This document shows positions 56,261-64,000 of a stretch of DNA of 64,000 nt, piece by piece. Where the stretch lies: assembly GCF_003046185.1 (NCBI RefSeq), contig NZ_PZZL01000001.1:725222-789221 (forward strand). The letters are read 5' to 3'. Source of the DNA: Phreatobacter oligotrophus. Its GTDB lineage: Bacteria > Pseudomonadota > Alphaproteobacteria > Rhizobiales > Phreatobacteraceae. The translations under genes were made by a program, and so were the position numbers. The stretch's first letter is position 1. Each line of letters starts with the position of its first letter. The notes beneath the pieces were generated by a model that saw nothing but the letters and a program-made list of their open reading frames with translations, did no database searches and was not told the origin of the DNA.

Positions 56261-56342
56261 GGCGAGGTGCCTCGTGCCATTCTGCGGCAGCTCTGTCCCG
56301 GTCGGGGACGCTGTCGCAGGGTCACACTGGTCCTTGCAGGCC

Positions 56343-58067
56343 TCATGCCGCGTCGCTCCCGCGGGCCGCTCCGCGCCGCCCGACGAGGGCGCTGACCCGC
56401 TCCACCACGGTGCGGCGCGCCTCGGGCGGGGTCATGTCGTGGTCTGCCGCCGGCACCACCGTGATCGGCGGGATGCCCTCGCGCAGCAGCCAGCGTCCAC
56501 CGCTGCCGAAATGCAGGGCGAGATCGCCGAGGCCGGCATCGTTCTCGGAGAAGATTAGGTCCATGGCGACACGCCGTTGTGACAGCGTCCGCATGATGAG
56601 GCGCGCTTGCCGCGTCTGCTCCGACGGGCGGATGGCGGCAACCCGCTGGCCGAGCCGGCGGCTGAATGCGCGGACAAGCGGCAGAACCTTGCGCTCGCCG
56701 GTGAGGATGCGCTTCCAGGCGCGCGCCTCGAACACCTTGCCGGCATAGCTGGCTGCGAGCGGATAGGCCGAGGCGATGGCCTCTTCCACCGTCTCGCCAG
56801 GACGCCAGACGAAGCGCTGGATGTTGACGAGGATCAGGCCCCTGATCCGCGGATCGGCCGCGGCATGGTGGAGGGCCAGATAGGCGCCCGAACAGGCGCC
56901 CAGCATGGTGAGCTCGCGATAGCCGCGGGCGGCGATCAGGTCGACGCCGGCGGTCACCTGGCTCGCATTGGCCGGATGGTAGAGCACGGCATCGACCGTG
57001 TCCGGGGCGCCGGGCCTGTCGCGGCCGTCGCCGATACCGGCAAGGTCCATGCGCAGCGAGGCGACGCCCTGCGCCGCGAGTTCTCGCGCGAGGAGCACGC
57101 TGGAGCGGGCCCAGCCCACATGCGAGTTGCGGCCGGCATTGACGATCAGGAGGGCTGGCTTGCCCTCGGCCGGGACGCTCGGTTCGCAGAGCACGCCGAA
57201 CAGCCGGTCGGCCTCGCCGAAGACGACGGCCTCTTCGGTGAAGCCGGGAGCAGAGAGCCGCGCCGGCTCGAGCGGCTCTGCCGGGCGCGGCGTCCGTTTC
57301 GGCAAGGCGTCCAGCCAGTCGCCCGCCCGTGCGATGACCTCGTGGGGCGTGGTGGCCATGGTCGGGCTCAGCGAGATCGCCTCGAAGCCGCCGATAGACT
57401 CGATCGCGAGATCGGGCCGCGCCGGCCAGCTTGACGCCAGCGACATGGCATCGGCGGCGCCGTGTCGATGGAGGACCAGCGTCGGGACCTCGGGCGGCGC
57501 CTGCCGGCCGAGATCGACGGTGCGGATCGCCCCCAGCGTCTCGTTGGTCGTCGTCAGGCCGGCGATCAGCAGCCCGTCCTCGGTCGCCGTGGCGTCGGGG
57601 TCGAGGCGCGCGCCCTCGGCAAGGGCGCGGGCGGTGAGGGCGAGTTCGCGCGCATAGATGCGCCCCTTCACCACCGGGTCCAGGAGCATCAGGCCGGCGA
57701 AACTCTCGCAGCCGGTCGCAGCCAGGGTGGCGATGGCGGCGCCGAAGCGCAGGCCCCCCATGACGATGCCCGAGGCGCCGCCCTTGGCGACGAGGAACGA
57801 GGCGGCGGCACGGGCCGCCCCGACCCACGCATCAAGGCGTGCCGGATCCGAGTCGGAGCCGAGCGAATCCGCCGTGCCGGGCAGGTCGAAGCGCAGCACT
57901 GCATGGCCCCGCTCGGCGAGGCTTTCGGCGAGGATGCGCAGGCTCTTGGTGGCTGCCAGGGCTTCGACGCCATGCGGCGCCACCAGGACGACACCGAGGC
58001 CCGAGGCGCGGGAGGCGTCGGGCCGGTGGAGCTTGCCGAGCAGGCCGTGGAACGTGACCGGGATCAT
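56343..58067 (-). CDS. Tandem alpha/beta hydrolase with two half-molecules
   Basis: The 574-residue product contains two alpha/beta hydrolase domains. Domain 1 (about 1-255) has APHGVEA, the nucleophile elbow GLRFG at 105-109, with Arg where Ser is expected; domain 2 (about 275-560) has NAGRNSHVG, elbow GACSG at 390-394 with Cys392 at the nucleophile site, and DHDMTPPEARR with a candidate His. Paired hydrolases of this appearance accompany exosortase-type polysaccharide loci, but no exosortase is seen. Start overlaps the GH2-like stop as ATGA. Last gene of the operon; role perhaps release or transfer of an acyl chain from the carrier. Confidence 0.8.
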   Translation of the reverse strand: MIPVTFHGLLGKLHRPDASRASGLGVVLVAPHGVEALAATKSLRILAESLAERGHAVLRFDLPGTADSLGSDSDPARLDAWVGAARAAASFLVAKGGASGIVMGGLRFGAAIATLAATGCESFAGLMLLDPVVKGRIYARELALTARALAEGARLDPDATATEDGLLIAGLTTTNETLGAIRTVDLGRQAPPEVPTLVLHRHGAADAMSLASSWPARPDLAIESIGGFEAISLSPTMATTPHEVIARAGDWLDALPKRTPRPAEPLEPARLSAPGFTEEAVVFGEADRLFGVLCEPSVPAEGKPALLIVNAGRNSHVGWARSSVLLARELAAQGVASLRMDLAGIGDGRDRPGAPDTVDAVLYHPANASQVTAGVDLIAARGYRELTMLGACSGAYLALHHAAADPRIRGLILVNIQRFVWRPGETVEEAIASAYPLAASYAGKVFEARAWKRILTGERKVLPLVRAFSRRLGQRVAAIRPSEQTRQARLIMRTLSQRRVAMDLIFSENDAGLGDLALHFGSGGRWLLREGIPPITVVPAADHDMTPPEARRTVVERVSALVGRRGAARGSDAA

Positions 58068-60529
58068 GCGGCGTGCTCGTAGGCGACGGGGTGGCTGTTG
58101 AGGGCCGTCACGCGGCCCTGCGTCGAGAGGGGCGTGCCACGGCGCCGGACCAGCGGCACGACGCGCGTCTCGCCGGGCGCGAGGCAGAAACCCTCGTCGC
58201 TGGCGCGGAAACCCGCATCCTCGACGGTGATGGCATGGGCGAAGCGGTCCGTGGCGATGGCGAGCGCGGGCCCGGCCTCGCCATCGACGCGCTGCGCCGA
58301 GAGGCCGATATCGCCCGGCGCGACGGCGCATCCCGGCAGGACATGGCTCGCCTCGGCCAGTAGTGCCCCCGTCTCGGGGTCGTGCAGCCTGGCCAGCGTC
58401 GCCTGATGGGCGCGCGGCCCGAAACGATAGGCGTCGGCGATGTCGAAGAAGCGGCCCAGCAGCTCGTGGCTCGACAGGCTGAAGGCCTTGCCGGCGGCAA
58501 GCGTTAGGCCGCGTTCGGCGCGGGCGAGGGGGTGCGGACCCTCGCCATAGGATGCGAGGGTCAGCCGCACGGCGCGGGACTTCCGCGTCTCGTTGACGAG
58601 GTGGATGCCGAGGCCGTTCAGCCCCTCGTCGGTGAGACCGAGATGCAGCGGCCGGAAGGCGCGCCGCAGGGCATGCCAGGTCGATTTGGGTTCGCCGAGG
58701 CGGTCGACCAGGCCCCAGCCTGCGCCGGGCTTCATGTCGGCGAGGAGCCAGACGAGGCCGCCGCGGCAGCGCGAGCCGGCCCGGCGCCACTCCCCGAAGA
58801 CGGCTTCCATGAGGATGGCGGGGGCGGCGCGGCCGAGCGCCAGCCAGCGGTCGGGGTCGGAAGCGCGCAGCGCTGCCGGATCGAGGCCGAAGAGCGCGCC
58901 GACATAATGGTCGCGGACATCCTCGAAATCCCAGTCGGCGCCGGCATCGCGCGGCACGCCGGACGACCAGCGGGTCTCATCGGCGGGATTCATGTCCTGG
59001 AGGGCGAGCGAAGCGGCGGAGGGAACGGCTGCGAAGGCGAGGCATTCCGAGGCGAAGCGCACATCGGCGCGGCGGGCGTCCTCCATGGGACGGCGATAGG
59101 CGCCGACCCCGAAATAGTGGGTCACGCCGGCGTCGGTGACGAAGGGCAGGGAGCCGCCCCACGGCGTATGCGGCACATAGGCCGCCTGCGGCGCGAGTTC
59201 TGCGACGAGCTGCGGCAGGTGCTCCTCGAAGAAGGGCATGGCGGCCTGATCAGGCTTCAGGCCGAGCATGGTCGCCTGCTGCGCCATCTCGCTGCCGCCG
59301 CACACCACAGCCAGGGACGGCGAGCCGGCGAGGCGGCCGAGCAGGTGCTGCACCTCCGCCGTGACGAGGGCGCGAAACGCCGGGTCCTCGGTCGGATAGT
59401 CGAAATTGGCGAAGGGCAGGTCGTGCCAGACGAGCAGGCCCAGCTCGTCGCAGGCGGCATGGAAGGTCATGCTCTCCGCTCCCATGGTGCCGGAGAGGCG
59501 GATCATGGTCATGCCGGCATCGCGCGCGAGTTCCAGCAGGGGGCGCGGATCGGCGACGCCCGGCGCCGCCGGATCCGGCGGCGTCCACGAGGCGCCGCGG
59601 CAGAACACCGGCACGCCATTGACGACGAGGCCGAAGCCCTGGCCATCGGGACCGCGATCAACGGCAAGCGTCCGGAAGCCGACGCGGCCGGCCTCCATGA
59701 GCCGATCGCCGATGCGCAGCTGCACGCCATGGGTCGCCGCGTCGCCAAGGCCATTCGGCCACCACGGCGCGACATCGGGGACGACGAGGCGCCCGGCATG
59801 GGCGTTGCCGGTGCCGGGATGCAGCGTCTGGGAGTGGCCGGCGCACAGCACCTCCACCGCATCCTCCACCGGCTGGTCGAAGGACACGGCGATATCGAGC
59901 ACGCCGTCTGGTCCCTCGAGACCCGCGTTGAGGCGCAGCGAGACAAGGCGCGGGGCAGCGGTGTCGGGGAGCAGGTGCATGCCCTGCCAGGGGCCAACCA
60001 CCGCGACCTCCGGTGACCATCCCGGCATGTGGCCGAGAGTCGTGGCGCGGATGAGCCGCAGCGTGCCCGGCTGGATCATCATCGGGCGCCAGCGGGGCCG
60101 CGGCCCCTTGGCGGCCGCGAGGACCGGGTTCAGCGCCGGGAGCCGGATGGCGAGGGCATGGCGACCCGCCGGGCAGGAGAGGGCGGTCGGCACATACATC
60201 GATGCGACCGACGCAGACTGTGCGCCGTCGAGGAAGATCTCGGCGGGGGCAGTCAAACCCTCGAACCGGATCGTGCCGGGCGTGTCGAGGACGATCTCGC
60301 GGCGATACCAGACATCACGGTCATGCAGTCCGGAAGGGGTGCCAGGCGAAAGGCGCCCGGCGGCGATCAGGGCCTGTTCGGCCGTGCCCGGGACCGTGGC
60401 GGTGATCCAGTCAGCCGCCGCGTCGAGCTCCTCCGGAGTGGTCGCCGAGCCCGCCGCCACGACAGCCATCAGCCAGTCCGCGTCGAGCGGCACGGCGGGC
60501 GCGTGCGTGTCGTGGCGAACCGGCTCCAT
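58064..60529 (-). CDS. Glycoside hydrolase family 2-like protein (beta-mannosidase type)
   Basis: The 821-residue product has a GH2 sugar-binding and immunoglobulin-like N-terminal part (DVWYRREIVL, PWWPNGLGD) and a TIM barrel: GTMGAESMTFHAACDELGLLVWHDLPFANFDYP, CGGSE with Glu414 where GH2 enzymes have an Asn-Glu acid/base, and FASE with Glu495 at the nucleophile position. Asn before the acid/base is Ser, which would weaken sugar binding. No signal peptide. It may act on a cytoplasmic or lipid-linked glycan, or be an inactive glycan binder. Gaps: seven bases from the DUF1839 gene, four-base overlap with the hydrolase. Confidence 0.8.
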   Translation of the reverse strand: MEPVRHDTHAPAVPLDADWLMAVVAAGSATTPEELDAAADWITATVPGTAEQALIAAGRLSPGTPSGLHDRDVWYRREIVLDTPGTIRFEGLTAPAEIFLDGAQSASVASMYVPTALSCPAGRHALAIRLPALNPVLAAAKGPRPRWRPMMIQPGTLRLIRATTLGHMPGWSPEVAVVGPWQGMHLLPDTAAPRLVSLRLNAGLEGPDGVLDIAVSFDQPVEDAVEVLCAGHSQTLHPGTGNAHAGRLVVPDVAPWWPNGLGDAATHGVQLRIGDRLMEAGRVGFRTLAVDRGPDGQGFGLVVNGVPVFCRGASWTPPDPAAPGVADPRPLLELARDAGMTMIRLSGTMGAESMTFHAACDELGLLVWHDLPFANFDYPTEDPAFRALVTAEVQHLLGRLAGSPSLAVVCGGSEMAQQATMLGLKPDQAAMPFFEEHLPQLVAELAPQAAYVPHTPWGGSLPFVTDAGVTHYFGVGAYRRPMEDARRADVRFASECLAFAAVPSAASLALQDMNPADETRWSSGVPRDAGADWDFEDVRDHYVGALFGLDPAALRASDPDRWLALGRAAPAILMEAVFGEWRRAGSRCRGGLVWLLADMKPGAGWGLVDRLGEPKSTWHALRRAFRPLHLGLTDEGLNGLGIHLVNETRKSRAVRLTLASYGEGPHPLARAERGLTLAAGKAFSLSSHELLGRFFDIADAYRFGPRAHQATLARLHDPETGALLAEASHVLPGCAVAPGDIGLSAQRVDGEAGPALAIATDRFAHAITVEDAGFRASDEGFCLAPGETRVVPLVRRRGTPLSTQGRVTALNSHPVAYEHAA

Positions 60530-60536
60530 GGGGTCC

Positions 60537-61550
60537 TCAGGAGGCGGCGCGCACCAGCGGCCGCGTCTCGGCAGCGGGGAAGCGGAAGGCAGCCGCGAGG
60601 TCGTCCATCAGCGCATCGTACTGGTCGGCGATCTCGGCCAGCGCCGGGGCGAGGGCATCGAACTTCTTGCGGGCGAGGGCGCGGGCCAGCAGGAACTGGA
60701 AGGTCTTCATCCCGTTGGCCATGGTCCCGCAGCGTGCGATCGCAGCATCGAGGCCGGTCACGCCCTGCCGTGCGAGCCAGGCGAGATGGGCGCCGAGCAG
60801 CGCGATATTGGCGCCGAACTGGCGGGCCGAATTGAAGGCATAGGGGTGGAACGAGCAGGGGGGCTGCGTCGCCAGCCAGTCGAGGTGAGCCGGCAAGGCA
60901 TCGGCATAGGCGCGGACCGGGTTGCGCGCCGGGCGGCGTGCCCAATGCCCGGCAAGGCGGGCGAGGGCGGCGTCCTTCAGGGCGCGGCCGGAGAGGCCCG
61001 GGCCTGCGATCTTCACGAACTCGGTATAGGGCGGCAGGACCGGGGTTGGCACGGAGCCGAAGCCGAGGGCCTGCTCGACATCCTCGCCGGCCATCTCGAA
61101 ATAGCCGGCATTGTGGAAATAGCCGAGGCTCGCCGTCGCCCGGTCGAAACGGTTGACGGCGATCGTCGTCTTGGAATGGTCGGTGCGGTAGGTGACGCCG
61201 CGCGTGTCGGGCAGGAAATGCGCGTCGACCTCGACCATGACGAGCCGGCCGCGGGCGACCTGCTCCTCGATATGGTCGACGAGCGGCCGGTAGATCGACA
61301 GCTCCTGCAGGTCGAGACCGAACAGGCTGTCGAGATCACCGTTCGGGATCTTGAAGAAGGTGAACTGGTCGCCCTCGAAGTCCTGAGCCAGCGTCATGCC
61401 GAGCCCCGCCTCCGGCTCGCGGCCGAGGGCGTGGAGGACCTCGATCAGGAGGTCGGTGTGGCAGTTCGTCTCCGGCCAGGCCACGGAGGCGTCATGCAGG
61501 GCATGGCGCACGTGGCTGGCGGCGGTCAGGTCGGCGAGGACGGCCTTCAT
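60537..61550 (-). CDS. DUF1839 protein
   Basis: The 337-residue product matches DUF1839, a family I recall beside amino acid:carrier-protein ligases in Bradyrhizobium. Visible conserved points are WPETNCHTDLLIEVLHALG (Cys30), DFEGDQFTFFK, VEVDAHFLPDT (Asp109) and YRTDHSKTTI (His125); the Cys/Asp/His layout and the VDxxxLP block resemble BtrH-type acyltransferases, which move an aminoacyl group from a carrier protein to an aminosugar. Function is not established; the BtrH resemblance is my inference. It starts three bases after the ligase stop. Confidence 0.82.
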   Translation of the reverse strand: MKAVLADLTAASHVRHALHDASVAWPETNCHTDLLIEVLHALGREPEAGLGMTLAQDFEGDQFTFFKIPNGDLDSLFGLDLQELSIYRPLVDHIEEQVARGRLVMVEVDAHFLPDTRGVTYRTDHSKTTIAVNRFDRATASLGYFHNAGYFEMAGEDVEQALGFGSVPTPVLPPYTEFVKIAGPGLSGRALKDAALARLAGHWARRPARNPVRAYADALPAHLDWLATQPPCSFHPYAFNSARQFGANIALLGAHLAWLARQGVTGLDAAIARCGTMANGMKTFQFLLARALARKKFDALAPALAEIADQYDALMDDLAAAFRFPAAETRPLVRAAS

Positions 61551-61553
61551 CGG

Positions 61554-62471
61554 TTACAGCCCCAGGGTCTGGCGCAGCGAGGCGGGCCAGCGCTTCACGT
61601 TGGTGCCGTAGTGCTTGAGCAGGGCGAGGATCACCCGCTCATGGCCGAAGCCGACACAGGCGGTGTGGGCCACTTCGCCATCGGCCGAGGTGAGGCCGAA
61701 GGTCTTGCCGAAATGGTCCTGGTGATAGTTGAACGACAGGCAGGCCGTCGGCTTTTCCTCGCTCTCGATGGCGATGAGCAGCTCGAACTTCAGGCGCTGG
61801 TCGCGCTGGTTGATCGCCAGCATCTTGCCGGTGCGGCCGAAGAACGGATCGTTGGCGACGTCGACGGTGAACGGCAGGCCGAGCTCGCCGATCAGCGCCT
61901 GGCCGCGCTCGAGCCAGGAGGCGCGGAACTCGGTCACCTGGTCGGGGGTGCCCATGCGCACATATTCGCGCATGCGGAAGAACTGCTGGCGCGCCGGGTC
62001 CTGCGAGGGCTCGTGGCGGAAGCAGTAGGAGAGAAGATCGAAGAGCCGGCCCTCGGCGGGCAGGGTCCCGCGCTTGGCCGCCGTCGGATAGAGCGGGTAG
62101 CAGGCGGCGGGCGTCAGCACGATCTCGCTCGCCTTCTGGCCGGCGGTCCAGTCGCCGCCCTGCTCGATCGTCTGCAGGAGGCTGACATGGTCGGCCGGAT
62201 TGCCGCAGAAGCAATGCACCGTGCCGGCGAGCTGCGGGAAGCTCTTCATGTAGCCCGACTTCTCGAAGATCGAGCGGGCCATGGCCGGCGGGAAGCGCAC
62301 GACTTCCGCCTCGTCGGCGGCGCCGTAGCGGCTGACGAGGGCCTGGAAGCCGTCGCCGATGGCCTCGAACAGGCCGGAACGGCCATAGAGGCCGTCCACG
62401 CCGGTCTCGATCAGCAGGCCCTGGTCGAACAGGTCGTCGAGGAACGTCTTGGTCTCGGTCTTGTCGAGCAT
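61554..62471 (-). CDS. Amino acid:[carrier protein] ligase (class II aaRS homologue)
   Basis: A 305-residue homologue of atypical seryl-tRNA synthetase without the tRNA-binding coiled coil, the size of the Bradyrhizobium enzymes that load Gly or Ala onto carrier proteins. Class II motif 2 lies at [21 protein letters not shown] (150-170) and motif 3 at [12 protein letters not shown] (274-285). C124, E169 and C272 have the spacing 45 and 103 that I recall for the zinc ligands C131, E176 and C279 of the characterised enzyme. It would form aminoacyl-AMP and transfer it to phosphopantetheine. Start at 62471, three to seven bases from neighbours. Confidence 0.9.
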   Translation of the reverse strand: MLDKTETKTFLDDLFDQGLLIETGVDGLYGRSGLFEAIGDGFQALVSRYGAADEAEVVRFPPAMARSIFEKSGYMKSFPQLAGTVHCFCGNPADHVSLLQTIEQGGDWTAGQKASEIVLTPAACYPLYPTAAKRGTLPAEGRLFDLLSYCFRHEPSQDPARQQFFRMREYVRMGTPDQVTEFRASWLERGQALIGELGLPFTVDVANDPFFGRTGKMLAINQRDQRLKFELLIAIESEEKPTACLSFNYHQDHFGKTFGLTSADGEVAHTACVGFGHERVILALLKHYGTNVKRWPASLRQTLGL

Positions 62472-62475
62472 CGCG

Positions 62476-63669
62476 TCAGTCCTCCAGGTCGGTGTCGAGG
62501 CGCGACATGAGGAGCATCGTCGCGGTGTTGGAAAGGATGCGGTCATTGGCGATCATCAGCGGCGCCGACAGGATGTCGCGCAGCTGGCGGCCGATGGAGA
62601 AGGGATTGGCGTTCTTGTAGCCCTGGATGCCGACGATGGTCAGCGCCTCCTGGACCAGCGAGACGGCGCGGCGCGAGGCCTCGACCTTCACCGCGTTCAT
62701 CGCCACAGCGAAGGCCATCGAGTTGATGGCCGCATCGTCGTGGCGGGCTGCCTCGAAACGGGCGATGCCGTCGCGGACGAGCGTCTTCAGCCCGGCGAGC
62801 TCGGCAGCCGCGGCGGCAAGGCGCGCGGCGCCCGGCGGCACGGCATTGGGCATGCGGCGGGCGGCCTGGCGGACGCTGGCCTGCGCCTTCGACAGCGCCG
62901 AGCCGGCAATGCCGAACCAGAGGGCGGCCCAGAAGAGGTGCGAGCTCGCCAGCATGGACTGCGCGGCGATCTCGGCGAAAGGCTTGGGGAAGACCTGCTC
63001 GGCGGGCACGGTCGCGGCCAGCTTGAAGCCGTGCGAGGTGGTGCCGCGCATGCCGAGCGTGTCCCAGGTCGAGGTCTGTTCGAGGCTCGCCTGGTGCTTC
63101 TCGATGACGACCATCACCTGGTCGGACGAGGCGGCATCCGGCGCGCGGCGGGCGGTTGCCAGGATCGCATCGGCATCGAGGCCGTAGGAGATGACGGTGG
63201 CGTCCTTCTCGATCCGCACCTGGTCGCCATCGGGCACGATGGAGCAGATGGAATTGCGCAGGTCGCCACCGATGCCCGCCTCGGTCGTCGCCGAGCCGAG
63301 CAGGAGCTGCTTCTCCGCCACCTTCTGCATGAAGGCGCGGTGCCAGTCGCTGTCGAGGCCGTGGTGCACGAGGCTCGACGCCTTGATCTGGTGCATGGCG
63401 AAGACCATGCCGGAGGCCGAGCAGGCCGCGCCCAGCGTCGTGCAGATCTGGGCGATGTCGGCGAAGTCTGCGCCTTCGCCGCCAAGATGGGCCGGAATCA
63501 TGATGCCGAGGAGGCGCTCCTCGCGCATGGCGTCGACCGCTTCGCGGGGGAAGCGGGCATCGCGGTCCACCGCATCCGCATGGGCGGCGGCGACCGTCGC
63601 GACGCGCTTGGCGCGGACGATGAGGTCCGCGGTGCGCGGGGTGGCATCGGGTTCCGACCGGTCCAGCAT
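62476..63669 (-). CDS. Acyl-CoA dehydrogenase-like flavoprotein
   Basis: The 397-residue product has the acyl-CoA dehydrogenase fold: N-terminal helical domain with [30 protein letters not shown], mid-domain [18 protein letters not shown] and the C-terminal helical bundle with [35 protein letters not shown]. In medium-chain dehydrogenases the base Glu lies in a YEGT motif; here the aligned region reads [15 protein letters not shown] and has no Glu, so catalysis may differ. Its substrate is likely an aminoacyl- or acyl-carrier protein. Gap to the carrier gene is three bases. Confidence 0.88.
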   Translation of the reverse strand: MLDRSEPDATPRTADLIVRAKRVATVAAAHADAVDRDARFPREAVDAMREERLLGIMIPAHLGGEGADFADIAQICTTLGAACSASGMVFAMHQIKASSLVHHGLDSDWHRAFMQKVAEKQLLLGSATTEAGIGGDLRNSICSIVPDGDQVRIEKDATVISYGLDADAILATARRAPDAASSDQVMVVIEKHQASLEQTSTWDTLGMRGTTSHGFKLAATVPAEQVFPKPFAEIAAQSMLASSHLFWAALWFGIAGSALSKAQASVRQAARRMPNAVPPGAARLAAAAAELAGLKTLVRDGIARFEAARHDDAAINSMAFAVAMNAVKVEASRRAVSLVQEALTIVGIQGYKNANPFSIGRQLRDILSAPLMIANDRILSNTATMLLMSRLDTDLED

Positions 63670-63672
63670 GGC

Positions 63673-63905
63673 TCAGGCTCCGACCTTCTCGGCCTGCAGC
63701 TCTTCGAGAGCGGCAGTGATCGAGGCGATGGAGGAGAAGAGGCGGCGGTTGAGCATCCGCTCGGGGAACTCGATGTCGAAGGCTTCCTCCAGCGCCAGCA
63801 TGAGCTGGACGGAGCCGAAGGAGGTCATCCCGGCTTCATAGAGGTCGCTGGTGTCGACGAGACCGTCCACGCCGCCCGGCAGCTCCACGGTGCGGGCGAT
63901 GATCT
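63673..63905 (-). pseudogene. Acyl/aminoacyl carrier protein, N terminus cut by IS element
   Basis: The readable chain from IIARTVELPGGVDGLVD on to VGA covers helix II, with the phosphopantetheine Ser in AGMTSFGSVQLM, helix III and the C terminus (ALEEAFDIEFPERML). Normal carrier proteins have about 15 residues of helix I with an initiator Met before IIARTV, but here an in-frame TGA lies at 63912-63910 within IS2-like terminal sequence. Only an internal GTG at 63888 could start, removing helix I and giving 71 residues. It is first gene of the operon, so its loss should matter for all six genes. Whether it is a true pseudogene needs transcript or strain evidence. Confidence 0.75.
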
Positions 63906-64000
63906 TGAATCAGCCCCCTAATTGCCCGGACACGACCCACCCTTAAGATAAGGGTTAGGAGTAATGTCGTGCGCATGACTGGTTCTTATCCGAAGAGTGA
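63906..64000 (+). mobile_element. Left end of IS3-family, IS2-group insertion sequence (partial)
   Basis: From about 63906 the sequence reads TGAATCAGCCCCCTAATTG then CCCGGACA, closely like the IRL of IS2 (TAGACTGGCCCCCTGAATC then TCCAGACA). The stretch is AT-richer than its surroundings and is followed by a ribosome-binding site and orfA start, as in IS2. The insertion lies in the carrier-protein gene. The right end and target duplication are outside the window. Confidence 0.8.
63969..64000 (+). CDS. Transposase OrfA of IS2-type element, N-terminal fragment
   Basis: The start GTG 63969 is seven bases after AGGAG (63957-63961); an in-frame ATG is at 63975. The short visible product MTGSYPKS resembles the N terminus of IS3-family OrfA proteins of Hyphomicrobiales. 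The gene continues past the window end. Confidence 0.6.
   Translation, partial: MRMTGSYPKS

Noticed and set aside
59406..62510. A 1034-codon plus-strand frame opposite GH2-like, DUF1839 and ligase genes
   Set aside because: It crosses three well-supported minus-strand genes and shows only antisense-type composition.
56343..63905. Whole region as an exosortase/PEP-CTERM system
   Set aside because: Paired hydrolases and carrier protein recall those loci, but no exosortase (eight-helix EpsH) gene and no PEP-CTERM protein is present.

Overview
High-GC DNA with almost no free intergenic space and strong GC3 bias, so that the antisense strands of real genes also stay open for hundreds of codons. 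Gene families and order point to an alphaproteobacterium of the Hyphomicrobiales (Rhizobiales): PhoR/PhoU/PhoB, a PetP/PetR pair divergent from ilvE, an intergenic palindrome of the Bradyrhizobium/Methylobacterium type, OpgC, SemiSWEET, AapJ-like and UbiK-like genes. Genus cannot be fixed from sequence alone. No rRNA, tRNA or CRISPR was seen.

Layout. 1-2053: phosphate regulation (end of phoR, phoU, phoB). 2059-8720: housekeeping (uup ABC-F ATPase, flavodoxin-fold oxidoreductase, prs, then the tight minus-strand run lgt-midA-pgeF, and ubiK-like). 8776-15390: redox and regulators (trxB, LysR, Lrp/AsnC), a 2OG-Fe oxygenase, an alpha/beta hydrolase and an OpgC/SGNH pair. 15399-18203: an OmpR-type two-component system divergent from a Gly/Pro-rich protein. 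18457-26200: carB-greA ... yqeY/carA, with the two carbamoyl-phosphate synthase genes about 3.2 kb apart and in reverse order. 26366-34480: a mix of envelope, redox and small transport genes, ending in a divergent EF-G paralogue. 35010-43872: ybjN-proC-tetR-csaA, an orphan amino-acid binding protein, ilvE / petP-petR, a TMEM43 protein and a quinone oxidoreductase.

44059-56260 is an exopolysaccharide locus: GH10 glycanase, Wzx flippase, GT92-like and WecG/TagA glycosyltransferases, Wzz chain-length protein, polysaccharide deacetylase, GT2, Wzy/O-antigen ligase-type protein, GT4 and the polyprenyl-phosphate sugar transferase that starts the repeat unit. No OPX (Wza) exporter or tyrosine kinase is in view.

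56343-63905 is the most unusual part: a six-gene minus-strand operon with gaps of 3-7 bases or a 4-base overlap, encoding acyl carrier protein, acyl-CoA-dehydrogenase-like protein, amino acid:[carrier protein] ligase (a class II tRNA-synthetase homologue without tRNA-binding arm), DUF1839 protein, GH2-like protein and a tandem alpha/beta hydrolase. I infer a carrier-protein route that activates an amino acid and moves it, perhaps after modification, to a sugar or polysaccharide made by the adjoining locus. The carrier-protein gene is cut near its start by the left end of an IS3-family, IS2-group element that runs off the window, so in this strain the pathway may be disabled or driven by the insertion sequence.
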